Assembly: GCA_030145845.1 (NCBI GenBank)
Contig: JAIXHJ010000007.1
Coordinates: forward strand, 1-64,000
Source: Pseudomonadota bacterium
GTDB taxonomy: Bacteria > Pseudomonadota > Gammaproteobacteria > Pseudomonadales > Oceanobacteraceae
Length of the DNA stretch: 64,000 nucleotides
Direction of reading: 5' to 3'
Part shown: piece by piece, positions 30,572-40,644 of the stretch
How the letters are laid out: each line of letters begins with the position of its first letter
Numbering within the stretch: position 1 is the first letter of the stretch
The notes under the pieces: generated by a model
Database searches by the model: none
What the model was told of the DNA's origin: nothing
What the model saw: the letters and a program-made list of their open reading frames with translations, nothing else
Position numbers and translations under genes: made by a program

Positions 30572-32461
30572 TCAGGCTATCTCTGCTTCGTTACCACGGG
30601 TTTCAAGCCAGTGTTTGCGGTCAGAAGCGCGTTTCTTCGCCAGCAGCATATCCATCAGCTCGTTGGTACCGTCACCCGGTTCCAGTGACAGCTGCACCAG
30701 CCGGCGGGTGTCCGGTGCCATGGTGGTTTCCCGTAACTGCATCGGGTTCATCTCACCCAGCCCCTTGAAGCGCTGCACATTGACCTTGCCACGTTTCTTT
30801 TCGGCTTTGATGCGCTCCAGAATGCCCTGTTTTTCATTCTCATCCAGAGCGTAGTACACATCCTTGCCGATATCGATGCGGTACAGTGGCGGCATCGCCA
30901 CATACACATGACCTTCTGCCACCAGTTTACGGAAATGCCGCACAAACAGTGCGCATAACAGTGTAGCAATGTGTAAGCCATCGGAGTCCGCATCGGCGAG
31001 AATACACACCTTACCGTAACGCAGTCCGGACAGGTCATCAGAGCCGGGATCAATGCCCAGTGCCACCGCGATATCGTGCACTTCCTGCGACGCCAGAATC
31101 TGCCCCGGGTCGACTTCCCAGGTGTTCAGGATCTTACCGCGCAACGGCATGATGGCCTGGAATTCGCGGTCACGGGCCTGCTTGGCCGAGCCACCGGCCG
31201 AGTCACCTTCCACCAGAAACAGCTCACTGCGCTCACTGTCCTGGCCGCTGCAGTCCGCCAGTTTGCCCGGCAGCGCCGGTCCCTGAGTCACTTTTTTACG
31301 CGCCACGGTTTTCGATTTGCGCAGCCGGGTCTGAGCGCTGGAAATGGCCAGCTCGGCGATACGCTCGGCTTCTGTGGTATTTTCATTCAGCCACAGGGCA
31401 AAGGCATCTTTGACCACGCCGGAAATAAACGCCGACGCCTCACGCGATGACAACCGCTCTTTGGTCTGACCGGCAAACTGCGGGTCGGCCAGCTTGGCCG
31501 ACAGCACATAGGAACAGCGGTCCCAGAGGTCGTCCGGCGTCAGCTTGATACCCCGCGGCAGCAGGTTGCGGAATTCACAGAATTCACGCAGTGCATCCAG
31601 CAGGCCGGAGCGGAAACCGTTGACGTGGGTCCCCCCCTGCGCGGTCGGAATCAGGTTAACGTAGCTTTCCTGCAGCAGCTCGCCGCCTTCCGGCTGCCAG
31701 TGCACCGCCCAGTCAACGCCTTCGGTTTCACCGGTCATGCTGCCGGTAAAGGGTTCCGCCGGTACTACTTCGTAACCGGTACTGTGAATCTTCAGATAGT
31801 CTTTCAGACCGTCTTCGTAATACCACTCGGCACTGTCTTCGGCATTCGGCGCATTGAATTTAATGCGCAGTCCCGGACACAGCACCGCCTTGGCGCGCAG
31901 CACATGCTTCAGCCGCGGTACCGAGAATTTGGCTGAATCGAAGTATTTCGGGTCGGGCAGGAAACGTACGCTGGTGCCGGTTTTCTTCTTACCGCAGGTG
32001 TCCACCACCTGCAGATCAAGTGCCTTGTAACCATCCCTGAAGCCAATACGGAAGACTTCGCCGCCGCGCCAGATGGTGACTTCCAGTACCTGTGACAGGG
32101 CGTTCACCACCGACACACCCACACCGTGCAGACCACCGGAGAACTGGTAATTATCGTTGGAGAACTTACCGCCGGCGTGCAGCTGGCTGAGGATCAGCTC
32201 AACCCCGGACACACCATGTTCCGGGTGAATATCGGTCGGCATCCCCCGGCCGTCATCCAGCACCGTCATGGAGCCATCGCCATGCAGGGTGACTTCCACA
32301 TACGACGCGTGACCCGCCAGCGCCTCATCCACCGAGTTATCAATCACTTCCTGCGCCAGGTGGTTCGGACGCGTGGTGTCGGTATACATACCGGGGCGTT
32401 TACGCACCGGGTCGAGACCGCTTAAAACCTCAATCGATGACGCTGTATATTGTTTGGACAT
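30572..32461 (-). CDS. parE: DNA topoisomerase IV subunit B
   Basis: 629 residues (E. coli ParE 630). The GHKL ATPase N-domain shows QEVIDNSVDEAL, DDGRGMPTDIHPEHG and GGLHGVGVSVVNALS. The TOPRIM domain carries EGDSAGGSAKQARDREFQ and PLRGKILN. It powers strand passage with ParC. It ends the nudF-DUF1249-cpdA-yqiA-parE run, the same order as in E. coli, but has its own likely promoter element upstream. Confidence 0.96.
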   Translation of the reverse strand: MSKQYTASSIEVLSGLDPVRKRPGMYTDTTRPNHLAQEVIDNSVDEALAGHASYVEVTLHGDGSMTVLDDGRGMPTDIHPEHGVSGVELILSQLHAGGKFSNDNYQFSGGLHGVGVSVVNALSQVLEVTIWRGGEVFRIGFRDGYKALDLQVVDTCGKKKTGTSVRFLPDPKYFDSAKFSVPRLKHVLRAKAVLCPGLRIKFNAPNAEDSAEWYYEDGLKDYLKIHSTGYEVVPAEPFTGSMTGETEGVDWAVHWQPEGGELLQESYVNLIPTAQGGTHVNGFRSGLLDALREFCEFRNLLPRGIKLTPDDLWDRCSYVLSAKLADPQFAGQTKERLSSREASAFISGVVKDAFALWLNENTTEAERIAELAISSAQTRLRKSKTVARKKVTQGPALPGKLADCSGQDSERSELFLVEGDSAGGSAKQARDREFQAIMPLRGKILNTWEVDPGQILASQEVHDIAVALGIDPGSDDLSGLRYGKVCILADADSDGLHIATLLCALFVRHFRKLVAEGHVYVAMPPLYRIDIGKDVYYALDENEKQGILERIKAEKKRGKVNVQRFKGLGEMNPMQLRETTMAPDTRRLVQLSLEPGDGTNELMDMLLAKKRASDRKHWLETRGNEAEIA

Positions 32462-32501
32462 TCAAACCTCTGAGTGCCGGCAGACCTTGTATCAGCCGGG
32501 G

Positions 32502-32507
32502 AGTATA
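32502..32507 (-). promoter_or_regulatory. candidate -10 element for parE
   Basis: TATACT on the minus strand in the context GCTATACTCCC, about 40 nt before the parE start. The same core is seen before speE. No good -35. Confidence 0.35.
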
Positions 32508-32543
32508 GCGGGCCGGAGGCGCGGATGGGAACGCCGGCGCCGG

Positions 32544-33146
32544 TCAGCGGACGGCGTGACGCTCCGCCCAGCCCAGAATCATGGGCATACGCTCAATAAA
32601 GTGCATAAAGCTGTGATTACCGCCGCCCTCAGTCCAGCTGGCGCAGCGGCGGTACAGGGCGGCCGCCTGACGGTAATCAAGGGTCTCGTCACCGGTCTGC
32701 AGCAGCAGCAGCAGGCGTTCAGGATGAGTGATCTGCGGGCAGTCGAGAGCTTGCAGCTGAGCGATGTGTTCCATGGTCAGTTCATGGGTTTCACCGCTGT
32801 AGAAATGTTTGTTCGGGCCCAGATAATGCTCAAACAGGGTAAAGGGGCGCACCGCCGGATTGACCAGCACGGCCGCCACCGCTTCGTGTTCCGCCAGCCA
32901 GGTGGCGTAGAAACCACCCAGCGAACTGCCGATCACAAACACCCGCGCAAACCGCTGCCGCAGTTGCTGCAGGGACGCCAGCGCCAGTTCCATCGCCTGT
33001 TGCGGAGCAAACGGCAGTTCCGGCACACACAGCTGCGCCGGCGTCAGCTGCTGTGCATAAAACTGCATCAGCTGCTGTGCTTTATGTGATTGCGGGGAAC
33101 TTAAAAAACCGTGCAGATAAAGACAGCCGGTGTCAGCGGAATACAA
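32544..33146 (-). CDS. yqiA: YqiA-family esterase
   Basis: 200 residues, a small alpha/beta hydrolase. The N-terminal LYLHGFLSSPQSHKA, the nucleophile elbow GSSLGGFYATWLAE (about 73-86), the VNPAVRPF segment, and the His in EGGGNHSF match E. coli YqiA, an esterase of unknown natural substrate. The start codon is TTG (TTG TAT TCC), 4 nt after the cpdA stop, with AAAGG upstream inside the cpdA end; this tight packing supports translational coupling. Confidence 0.88.
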   Translation of the reverse strand: MYSADTGCLYLHGFLSSPQSHKAQQLMQFYAQQLTPAQLCVPELPFAPQQAMELALASLQQLRQRFARVFVIGSSLGGFYATWLAEHEAVAAVLVNPAVRPFTLFEHYLGPNKHFYSGETHELTMEHIAQLQALDCPQITHPERLLLLLQTGDETLDYRQAAALYRRCASWTEGGGNHSFMHFIERMPMILGWAERHAVR

Positions 33147-33150
33147 GGAA

Positions 33151-33957
33151 TCAATAACCTTTTACTGAATAGTCGATTTCGAACTCGATACCTTCGACCC
33201 GGCTGACGCCGGTATCGATGCCGCCGTCATCGTGCAGATCCAGCCAGCGGTAACCCGGTGCCCGGGTATCCACCGAAAAGTCTTCAGAGCCCGGTGTAAA
33301 CTGCACACAGGTGGACGGGGAGGACAGGAAACGGACGTTATCAATCAGCTGGTCACTTTCCTGATGCACATGTCCCCACAGCACACAGCGGACATTGTCG
33401 TAGCGGCGGATCAGGGCGAGAAACTCATCACCATTTTTTACTCCAATGCGGTCAATCCACTGACTGCCCATCGGCAGCGGATGATGATGAAAGCTGATCA
33501 GGGTATGCAGATGCGGTGCATCCTGCAGTGCCTGTTCCAGCAACGCCAGCTGCGGCGGCAGCAGACGGCCGTAAACGGCTCCTTCAACCTGGGAATTGAG
33601 CAGCACCAGCTGCCAGTGCGGGGTACGGATCACCTGCGTCATGTGTTCCGTATCTTTAGCGACCACGCGCATTGATACCGGATCGTCGTGATTGCCTTCA
33701 AACCAGAACACCGGACAGCCGAAGGGCAGCATGGCATCGTGCAGACGCTGATACGCCTGCACCGAGCCGTCCTGCGACAGGTCTCCGGTGAGCAGCATGG
33801 CATCAATGGCGCTGCGCTCAGCGCGCACCATATCCAGCACACAGTTCATACTGTGCAGGGTTTTCATGCCCAGCAGATGGCCGTCTTCCGGACCATTAAG
33901 ATGAGTGTCTGTAATCTGTACCAACCGCAGCGTGTTGCCTGAATCCAATGAATACAA
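33151..33957 (-). CDS. cpdA: 3',5'-cyclic-AMP phosphodiesterase
   Basis: 268 residues of the calcineurin-like metallophosphoesterase fold. The metal-binding motifs are ITDTHLN, GDLSQDG, GNHDDP, FHHHPLPMG and GHVHQE. It hydrolyses cAMP, opposing CyaA of the same window. The start is TTG, preceded by AGGGGTGAAG. Its position between the DUF1249 and yqiA genes matches E. coli. Confidence 0.93.
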   Translation of the reverse strand: MYSLDSGNTLRLVQITDTHLNGPEDGHLLGMKTLHSMNCVLDMVRAERSAIDAMLLTGDLSQDGSVQAYQRLHDAMLPFGCPVFWFEGNHDDPVSMRVVAKDTEHMTQVIRTPHWQLVLLNSQVEGAVYGRLLPPQLALLEQALQDAPHLHTLISFHHHPLPMGSQWIDRIGVKNGDEFLALIRRYDNVRCVLWGHVHQESDQLIDNVRFLSSPSTCVQFTPGSEDFSVDTRAPGYRWLDLHDDGGIDTGVSRVEGIEFEIDYSVKGY

Positions 33958-34079
33958 ACTTCACCCCTGTCCCTAAGCCTGATTAGTCTGAGTGTCCAAC
34001 TTTACCGGTGAATGCGCAAACTGCGCCACGATCAGCTTCACATTCGTCTGTAAACACCTGTAAAGGGGCCTGCAGACCA

Positions 34080-34541
34080 TCAGGGGGAGGATATCCGGCC
34101 CTGCTGAATCGTCAGCGGCTGTTCTGCCTGTCCGTATTTTAAACAATGATCCAGCCATTCAGCCAGAAAACGGTTCAATTGTACCTTTTCGTCCGGCAGC
34201 CGCATGGACGGATTCGGATAAGCATAGCGGCCGTCGAAGCGGCGCTGATTCTGATAACCCGTCACTTCGGCCATACCGGCATCGTGGTAGAGCCTGACCT
34301 CCATCGCCAGCGGCTGCAGCCAGTCGGGGCTGAGACCTTCCTGAGATACCGACACCATGGTGGTGTAACGGTGATCTTCTTCCACCACCAGCCGCACCCG
34401 GGCACGGTGACCGTCAGAACTGAGAATAAAGGTGCGCTCGTCTTCCTCGCCCGGCAGCAGGCGCATCAGACGCAGGTAATTGGCTTCGCATAAAGCAGCC
34501 ATTTCCTGCAGGTCAGGGACGTAGCGTTTTCTCGGTTTCAA
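34080..34541 (-). CDS. DUF1249 protein (YqiB-like)
   Basis: 153 residues with no signal peptide. It begins KPRKRYVPDLQEMAALCEANY and contains VRLYHDAGMAEVTGYQNQRRFDGRY and PNPSMRLPDEKVQLNRFLAEWL, the signature of DUF1249/YqiB. The function is unknown. The start is TTG, with GGGAG about 8 nt upstream. The steady pairing with nudF and cpdA in gammaproteobacteria is the main clue to its role. Confidence 0.85.
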   Translation of the reverse strand: MKPRKRYVPDLQEMAALCEANYLRLMRLLPGEEDERTFILSSDGHRARVRLVVEEDHRYTTMVSVSQEGLSPDWLQPLAMEVRLYHDAGMAEVTGYQNQRRFDGRYAYPNPSMRLPDEKVQLNRFLAEWLDHCLKYGQAEQPLTIQQGRISSP

Positions 34542-34638
34542 CAGGCTCTCCCGCTTATCTTCCGGGCCGGGCAGGTTAACGGATCAGACCCGCAGTCGCC
34601 AGACTCAGAATGAATACAACTAATAAATCAGATGTCTA

Positions 34639-35259
34639 TTACTTTCCGTACGTACCGGCCACCACCTCAGCGTGGTGAATTTTCAGCCATTGCAGCGCCA
34701 TAATGGTGGCCGCATTGTTGAGGGTACCGTCTTCCACACCCTGCCAGGCCTGGTCAAAGTCCAGCCGGCAGAGGCGGATATCTTCATGCTCATGGGCCAG
34801 ACCGTGAACCCCGCCGACACCATCACTGTCGATCAGGCCACAGTATATCTGCACCCGCTCGCTGGTTCCGCCCGGCGATACCCAATAACGGCACACCGGC
34901 AGCAGTTGGTAAAAAACGCAGCCGGCTTCTTCTTCAGTTTCACGCGCCGCCACATCGGCATAGCTTTCACCCGGCTCCACCATGCCCGCCACCAGTTCCA
35001 GCAGCCAGGGGGAACGTTCATCCTGCAGGGAGCCGATGCGGAATTGTTCCGTCAGCACAACAACGTCACGCTGCGGATCAAATAACAGCACACAGACGGC
35101 TTCGCCACGCTCAAATAACTCGCGCTCAAATGCAGCGGTCCAGCCACCGGCAAACAGGCGGTGACGCAGGCGGATGCGGTCAATACGGAAAAAACCCTGA
35201 TAACCTGTGGTTTTTTCCAGCACTTCCACGTCATTATGGCTGAAATCCGGGTTCTTCAT
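34639..35259 (-). CDS. nudF: ADP-ribose pyrophosphatase (Nudix)
   Basis: 206 residues. The Nudix box GMVEPGESYADVAARETEEE is complete up to its final AGC. A preceding beta domain includes FRIDRIRLRHRLFAGGW. It hydrolyses ADP-ribose to AMP and ribose-5-phosphate. The start MKNPDFSHNDVEVLEKTTGY is preferred to an upstream Met, which would place a Cys-rich stretch with no resemblance to the family. It is divergent from tolC, as in E. coli. Confidence 0.92.
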   Translation of the reverse strand: MKNPDFSHNDVEVLEKTTGYQGFFRIDRIRLRHRLFAGGWTAAFERELFERGEAVCVLLFDPQRDVVVLTEQFRIGSLQDERSPWLLELVAGMVEPGESYADVAARETEEEAGCVFYQLLPVCRYWVSPGGTSERVQIYCGLIDSDGVGGVHGLAHEHEDIRLCRLDFDQAWQGVEDGTLNNAATIMALQWLKIHHAEVVAGTYGK

Positions 35260-35283
35260 GCTTGACCTACCTATATTACTGAA

Positions 35284-35385
35284 TAAGAATATTCTAATTC
35301 CGGAGGCGCAACAGCAGGACACGATGTGTTGCTGCTTGCGGAACAATCAGTACAAAGTTCATCCGATTTTTTCTGTTAGAATCGG
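35284..35385. promoter_or_regulatory. nudF-tolC divergent control region
   Basis: Several features lie here. AGAATATTCT (35286-35295) is a perfect palindrome near the nudF side. GCAACA/TGTTGC (35308-35313 and 35327-35332) is an inverted repeat. TGtTAGAAT (35374-35382) is an extended -10 for tolC, lying in a CCGATT/AATCGG dyad (35363-35385). I know no regulator that fits. Confidence 0.4.
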
Positions 35386-35424
35386 GTAATTAACTGAAAC
35401 CAATTTGCTGCGAAAGGCAACTTT

Positions 35425-36780
35425 ATGAAAAAACTGCTCTCACTGACGACTGCCTTACTTGCGTCCGGCGCAGTCTGCGCTGCGGACCTTAGCACCATCT
35501 ACGAACAGGCAGCCAGCAATGATGCGGAAATCGCAGCGGCACGCGCGACCCGCGAGGCGAACGCCTACAACGTCACCATTGCCCGTGGTGCCTTACTGCC
35601 CCAGGCACAGATTTCTTACGCCCACACCAGTATTGATTCCGACCTGAGTGGTGCGGTGGTGAGTCAGGTTGTTGGCGGCAACACGGTTATCGTCGATGCC
35701 GATATCGACAGCAGCTATGACCGCGACCTGCTGACCCTGTCGGCTTCCCAGACCCTGTTTAACCTGAACAGCTGGTACAACTATCAGGCAGCCAGAACCG
35801 GGGATGAAGCCTACGCTCTGCAACTGCAGATGTCGGAACAGCAACTGCTGCTGCGTACCGCTACCGCGTATTTTGACGTGCTGCGCGCCAAGGACAACCT
35901 GTCCTCAGCCCAGGCCGAAGAACAGGCGGTGAAGCGCTCACTGGAACAGACCAAGCAGCGCTTTGAAGTGGGCCTGATTGCCATCACCGACGTACACGAA
36001 GCCCAGGCCAGCTATGACCTGTCGTATGTGAATCTGCTGGGTATGGAATCCGCGCTCGACATCAGCTACGAAGCACTGGAACAGCTGACCGGCCAGCGCT
36101 TTGACGAAGTCTCCCCGCTGCGCGCTGAAGTGCCGATGGAACTGCCTGAGCCAGCCAAGGCGGCTGACTGGGTGGAATCCGGCATGGAAAAATACCCCGG
36201 CATCCTGATGGCGGAAGCCAATAAAGATGCAGTACGCCTGCAGCGTAATGCCACCCGCTCCAACCATCTGCCGACCGTTACCCTGAGCGGTGCGTATCTG
36301 GATGGCGACCAGTCAACGGTCGACAGCAATGGCGATCCCTACAACGGCAACATCACCCAGATCGGTGTGGAAATCTCCATGCCGCTGCTGGCCGGTGGCT
36401 CGCTGTATGGCCAGAGCAAGCAGGCTGCACTGAACTTCGCGGCTTCTGATTACCAGCTGGAACAACAGCGTCGTGCGGTAAAACAGAACATCCGCAGCCT
36501 GTTCCGTCAGGTACAGACCGATGTGCTCAACATCAAAGCCCGTAAGCAGGCCATCACCTCCGCCGAAAGTGCACTGGAAGCAACAGAAACCGGCTACCGG
36601 GTCGGTACCCGTAACATCGTGGAAGTGCTGGATGCGAAGAAAAACGTCTATGCGGCACAACGTGATTACGCCAACGCCCGCTATGACTACATCATCAACC
36701 TGCTGACCCTGAAACTGTACGCAGGTACGCTGAGCGAAGGTGATATCCAGCTGCTCAACACCTGGCTGGTCGCTGCCTGA
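35425..36780 (+). CDS. tolC: TolC-family outer-membrane export channel
   Basis: 451 residues with a signal peptide (LLSLTTALLASGAVCA, cut before ADLSTIYEQA). Two repeats of the TolC helical barrel are seen, with KRSLEQTKQRFEVGLIAITDVHEAQ in the first and ATETGYRVGTRNIVEVLDAKK in the second; both end in the typical GLI/GTR...D turn. The protein trimerises to a tunnel from periplasm to outside for efflux pumps and type I secretion. No pump genes are adjacent. A strong terminator follows. Confidence 0.94.
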   Translation: MKKLLSLTTALLASGAVCAADLSTIYEQAASNDAEIAAARATREANAYNVTIARGALLPQAQISYAHTSIDSDLSGAVVSQVVGGNTVIVDADIDSSYDRDLLTLSASQTLFNLNSWYNYQAARTGDEAYALQLQMSEQQLLLRTATAYFDVLRAKDNLSSAQAEEQAVKRSLEQTKQRFEVGLIAITDVHEAQASYDLSYVNLLGMESALDISYEALEQLTGQRFDEVSPLRAEVPMELPEPAKAADWVESGMEKYPGILMAEANKDAVRLQRNATRSNHLPTVTLSGAYLDGDQSTVDSNGDPYNGNITQIGVEISMPLLAGGSLYGQSKQAALNFAASDYQLEQQRRAVKQNIRSLFRQVQTDVLNIKARKQAITSAESALEATETGYRVGTRNIVEVLDAKKNVYAAQRDYANARYDYIINLLTLKLYAGTLSEGDIQLLNTWLVAA

Positions 36781-36795
36781 GCAGACACTGACCAT

Positions 36796-36824
36796 AAAAA
36801 AACCCGCCACTGGCGGGTTTTTTT
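36796..36824 (+). terminator. tolC intrinsic terminator
   Basis: Stem CCCGCC/GGCGGG with loop ACT, preceded by A7 and followed by T7. The A-run may also act as a minus-strand T-run for waaA, whose stop lies 18 nt beyond. Confidence 0.88.
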
Positions 36825-36841
36825 ATGTCTGCCGCTACACC

Positions 36842-38110
36842 TCAGATTTTCAGGTAACCGGCACAGAGTTCAGTCAGCCGGCCTACCGCCCCGCGGTTTT
36901 CTTCCACCACCTGCTGGCCGTGCTGCCCCATTTCCCGGCGCTGATCGTCTGCCGCCAGCAACGCCTGCAGCTGTTCCTGCAGACGCGCTGGCTGGTCACT
37001 GACTTTGGCCAGCGCACCCTTGCTTTCCAGCTTATCGACAATGGCCGCGAAATTGAAATAATGCGGGCCGATCAGCGTCGCCTTGCCCAGCGCCGCCGGT
37101 TCAATCGGGTTATGGCCTCCGCTGGGCACCAGACTGCCACCCACCAGCACCAGATCGGCGGCGGCCAGCAGCAACAGCATTTCCCCCATACAGTCAGCCA
37201 CATACACCTGCGTTTCCGTACTGGCCGTGCCGGTGCTGCGGCGCTGCAGTTTCAGACCGCGGGAACGTACGGCGTTGGCAACGACGTCGAAACGTTCCGG
37301 ATGTCGCGGGATCAGCAGCAGTAACAGCTCCGGGCAGCTCTGCTGCAGCTGTGGCAACAGATCGAGCAGCATTTCGTCCTCACCGGCATGACCGGAAGCC
37401 AGTGCCAGTACCGGCCGCTGTTCCCCCCACTGACGGCGCAGCAGCTGACCGCTGTCATGGATACCGGCCGGAATCTGCATATCGAATTTCACCGAGCCGG
37501 TCACTTCCAGCCGTTCCTGCGGCAGTCCCAGATCAATAAAACGCTGACCGTCGACCGCATTCTGCACCGCCACCAGCGACAGCCGCTGCAGCATCGGCCC
37601 GGTCAGGGCCTGAAACTTCTCATAACCACGTGCGGATTTCTCCGACAGACGGGCATTGGCCAGCATCACCGGAATATTGTGCTGTTCACAGGCGGCCAGC
37701 AGGTTGGGCCAGAGTTCGGTTTCCATCACCACCAGCAGGCCGGGATTCAGCCGGCGCAGGAAGCGGCGCCAGAACACCGGCAGATCGTAGGGCAGATACA
37801 TGTGAAACACCGACGCCCCGAACAGCCGCTGTACCTGTTCGGAACCTGTTGGCGTGGTGGTGGTCACCATAACCGGAACATCGGGATAACGCTGACGGAA
37901 GTTCTTCACCAGCGGGGCCGCCGCCAGGGTTTCACCCACCGACACCGCATGAATCCACAGGCCGTTGGCCCGCGGCCGGTGCGGCAGCCGTCCGAAGCGC
38001 TCACCCAGACGTTTACGGTAGCCCGGGTTCACTCGTCCCCGCCACCACAGGCGGGCCACAAACACAGGTAATAACAGAGCATAAACAAAGGTGTATAAAA
38101 CGCGCGCCAC
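36842..38110 (-). CDS. waaA: 3-deoxy-D-manno-octulosonic acid transferase
   Basis: About 422 residues (E. coli WaaA 425). It attaches Kdo residues to lipid IVA at the inner membrane. An N-terminal anchor (YTFVYALLLPVFVARLWWRG) is followed by LWIHAVSVGETLAAAPL, whose Glu is catalytic in the GT30 family, by METELWPNLL, and by GGSLVPSGGHNPIEPAALGK near the C-terminus. The start is GTG (VARVLYTF), preceded by AGGCAG; the frame remains open far upstream but that extension overlaps hldE and lacks similarity. Confidence 0.94.
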   Translation of the reverse strand: MARVLYTFVYALLLPVFVARLWWRGRVNPGYRKRLGERFGRLPHRPRANGLWIHAVSVGETLAAAPLVKNFRQRYPDVPVMVTTTTPTGSEQVQRLFGASVFHMYLPYDLPVFWRRFLRRLNPGLLVVMETELWPNLLAACEQHNIPVMLANARLSEKSARGYEKFQALTGPMLQRLSLVAVQNAVDGQRFIDLGLPQERLEVTGSVKFDMQIPAGIHDSGQLLRRQWGEQRPVLALASGHAGEDEMLLDLLPQLQQSCPELLLLLIPRHPERFDVVANAVRSRGLKLQRRSTGTASTETQVYVADCMGEMLLLLAAADLVLVGGSLVPSGGHNPIEPAALGKATLIGPHYFNFAAIVDKLESKGALAKVSDQPARLQEQLQALLAADDQRREMGQHGQQVVEENRGAVGRLTELCAGYLKI

Positions 38111-38260
38111 GCTGCCTGACCATCGGTTGCCGGAAAGCGCCGGATGATAGCACAAGCCTGTGCCGCAGAAGTGCACAAAAGCCGTGCCCGTCAGGCACAC
38201 CCCGGCGCCGGGCTGTGCTAAACTCGCGCCCTGTTTTTGCCTGTTCAGAAGATAAGCACT

Positions 38261-39691
38261 ATGGATGTCACTGTTCCTGATTTTCACCGCGCCCGGGTAC
38301 TGGTGTTCGGCGATGTAATGCTCGACCGTTACTGGACCGGCCCCACCTCGCGCATCTCGCCGGAAGCGCCGGTGCCTGTGGTTAAAATCCAGGACACAGA
38401 AAACCGCGCCGGCGGTGCCGGCAACGTGGCACTGAACATCGCCACCCTGGGGGCCGGCGTTGACCTGCTCGGCGTCACCGGCCGGGATGAAAACGGCCAG
38501 GCACTGGCGGCGATGCTGGAACAGGCAAAAGTCAGCTGTCATTTCCTGCAGCACGCTGACCACCCGACCATCACCAAGCTGCGCATTATGAGCCGCAATC
38601 AGCAGCTGATCCGGCTCGACTTTGAAGAGGCCTTCCACGCCACCGATCTGACCAGCCTGTATCAGGACTACGACCAGCGCCTGCAGGACAGCGGCGTGGT
38701 AATCCTGTCCGATTACGGCAAGGGCGCACTGAGCAACCCGCAGCGCCTGATCAGTGCCGCCCGGCGGGCCGGAGTGCCGGTGCTGGTCGATCCGAAAGGA
38801 ACCGACTTCGACCGTTACCGCGGTGCCACCCTGATCACGCCGAATCTGAGCGAATTTGAAGCCGTGGTCGGCCACTGCACCGACGACGACACCCTGGTGG
38901 CCAACGCCCGTACCCTGATCAGTGATTACGACCTGCAGGCCGTGCTGGTGACGCGCAGCGAAAAAGGCATGACACTGGTGCAGCGCGATTGTGAACCTTT
39001 CCATCTGCCGGCGCGCGCGCGCGAAGTCTATGACGTGACCGGTGCCGGCGATACCGTGATCTCAGTACTCGCCTCGGCCCTGGCGGCCGGCCGGAGTCTG
39101 GAACAGGCCACCGTCCTGGCCAATACCGCCGCCGGGATCGTGGTCGGCAAACTGGGCACCGCCACCGTTTCCACCGAAGAGCTGCGCCGCGACCTGCGCA
39201 GTGAAAATCATCAGGGCGCCGGCATTTTCGATGAAGACAGCCTGTTGCTGCTGGTCGAAGAAGCCCGCCAGCGTGGTGAAACCCTGGTGATGACCAACGG
39301 CTGCTTCGACATTATTCACCCCGGCCACGTGCAGTATCTGAAAGAGGCCAAGGCACTGGGTGACCGTTTACTGGTGGCAGTGAATGCCGACGAATCCGTC
39401 AGCCGTCTGAAAGGCCCGCAGCGGCCGATCAATCCGCTCGACCACCGCATGGCGGTGCTGGCCGGGCTGGAAAGCGTCGACTGGGTGGTGCCCTTCGCCG
39501 AAGACACCCCGGAACGGTTAATCTGCCGTGTGCTGCCGGACATTCTGGTAAAAGGCGGCGACTATCAGGTGGAACAGATTGCCGGCGGCCAGTGTGTGCA
39601 GGCCAACGGCGGCGAGGTGATTATCCTGAGCTTCAAAGACAACTGCTCAACCTCGGCCATTGTGAAAAAAATTCAGGAGAACGAAGCATGA
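38261..39691 (+). CDS. hldE: bifunctional heptose-7-phosphate kinase / heptose-1-phosphate adenylyltransferase
   Basis: 476 residues (E. coli HldE 477). The N-terminal ribokinase-type kinase (about 1-320) shows [11 protein letters not shown] and the TGAGDT active-site loop. The C-terminal nucleotidyltransferase (about 345-476) has [16 protein letters not shown]. It makes ADP-glycero-manno-heptose for the LPS inner core. The start [18 protein letters not shown] is preferred over an ATG 24 nt upstream. The stop overlaps the hldD start as ATGA. Confidence 0.96.
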   Translation: MDVTVPDFHRARVLVFGDVMLDRYWTGPTSRISPEAPVPVVKIQDTENRAGGAGNVALNIATLGAGVDLLGVTGRDENGQALAAMLEQAKVSCHFLQHADHPTITKLRIMSRNQQLIRLDFEEAFHATDLTSLYQDYDQRLQDSGVVILSDYGKGALSNPQRLISAARRAGVPVLVDPKGTDFDRYRGATLITPNLSEFEAVVGHCTDDDTLVANARTLISDYDLQAVLVTRSEKGMTLVQRDCEPFHLPARAREVYDVTGAGDTVISVLASALAAGRSLEQATVLANTAAGIVVGKLGTATVSTEELRRDLRSENHQGAGIFDEDSLLLLVEEARQRGETLVMTNGCFDIIHPGHVQYLKEAKALGDRLLVAVNADESVSRLKGPQRPINPLDHRMAVLAGLESVDWVVPFAEDTPERLICRVLPDILVKGGDYQVEQIAGGQCVQANGGEVIILSFKDNCSTSAIVKKIQENEA

Positions 39692-40644
39692 TCATTGTCA
39701 CCGGTGGTGCCGGTTTTATCGGCAGCAATATTGTCAAAACCCTGAATGCCCAGGGGCGTAAAGATATTCTCGTGGTCGACGATCTGAGCGACGGGAAAAA
39801 GTTTTACAACATCAGTGACTGTGACATTGCCGATTATCTGGATAAGGATGATTTTCTTAACCGGGTTAAAAATAACGACGGCATTCTCGATAACGTCGAA
39901 GTGATTTTCCACGAAGGTGCCTGCTCGTCCACGACGGAATGGGACGGCAAATTCATGATGGAAAATAACTACGAATATTCCAAAGTGCTGCTGCATGCCT
40001 GCCAGGCAAAAGGCATCGCCTTTTTATACGCCTCCAGTGCTTCCGTGTACGGTGGCAGTGACGTTTTCAGGGAAGAACGCGCACACGAAAAGCCGCTCAA
40101 TGTTTACGGCTACTCCAAATGGCAGTTCGACCAGTATGTACGCTCCATTCAGCATACCTTCACCAGTCAGGTGGTGGGCTTCCGTTATTTCAACGTCTAC
40201 GGTCCGCGCGAGCAGCACAAAGGCTCCATGTCATCGGTGGCATTCCACTTCAACAACCAACTGCAGGAACATGGCATCTGCAAACTGTTCGGTGGCAGCG
40301 GCGGTTATGCGGACGGCGAACAGCGCCGTGACTTTGTCTTCGTCGGTGATGTGGTGAAGGTAAACCTGTGGTTCTGGGCCAACCCCGGTAAGAGCGGCAT
40401 TTTCAATCTCGGCACCGGTAAATGCCAGAGCTTCAATGATGTCGCCAACGCCGTCATCAGCTGGCACAAAGACCACGGCATTGATGGTCACAAAGAATAC
40501 GTTCCCTTCCCGGATCATCTGAAAGGGGCTTATCAGAGCTTCACCGAAGCAGATATCAGCGCACTGCGTGCCGCCGGTTACGACGCGCCTTTTGCCAGTG
40601 TGGAAGAAGGGGTTAAGGACTACATGGACTGGCTGAATGGCTGA
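39688..40644 (+). CDS. hldD: ADP-L-glycero-D-manno-heptose 6-epimerase
   Basis: 318 residues. The Rossmann NADP site is [14 protein letters not shown] at the N-terminus and the extended-SDR catalytic pair is YGYSK near 139. It converts ADP-D-glycero-D-manno-heptose to the L,D form after HldE. The start is fixed by the ATGA overlap with hldE and AGGAGA before it. It overlaps the acyltransferase gene by 8 nt, so hldE-hldD-lpxL is a coupled operon. Confidence 0.96.
   Translation: MIIVTGGAGFIGSNIVKTLNAQGRKDILVVDDLSDGKKFYNISDCDIADYLDKDDFLNRVKNNDGILDNVEVIFHEGACSSTTEWDGKFMMENNYEYSKVLLHACQAKGIAFLYASSASVYGGSDVFREERAHEKPLNVYGYSKWQFDQYVRSIQHTFTSQVVGFRYFNVYGPREQHKGSMSSVAFHFNNQLQEHGICKLFGGSGGYADGEQRRDFVFVGDVVKVNLWFWANPGKSGIFNLGTGKCQSFNDVANAVISWHKDHGIDGHKEYVPFPDHLKGAYQSFTEADISALRAAGYDAPFASVEEGVKDYMDWLNG

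Noticed and set aside
39010..39023. GC dinucleotide run in hldE
   Set aside because: It encodes ordinary residues of a conserved gene (LPARAREV) and needs no special explanation.
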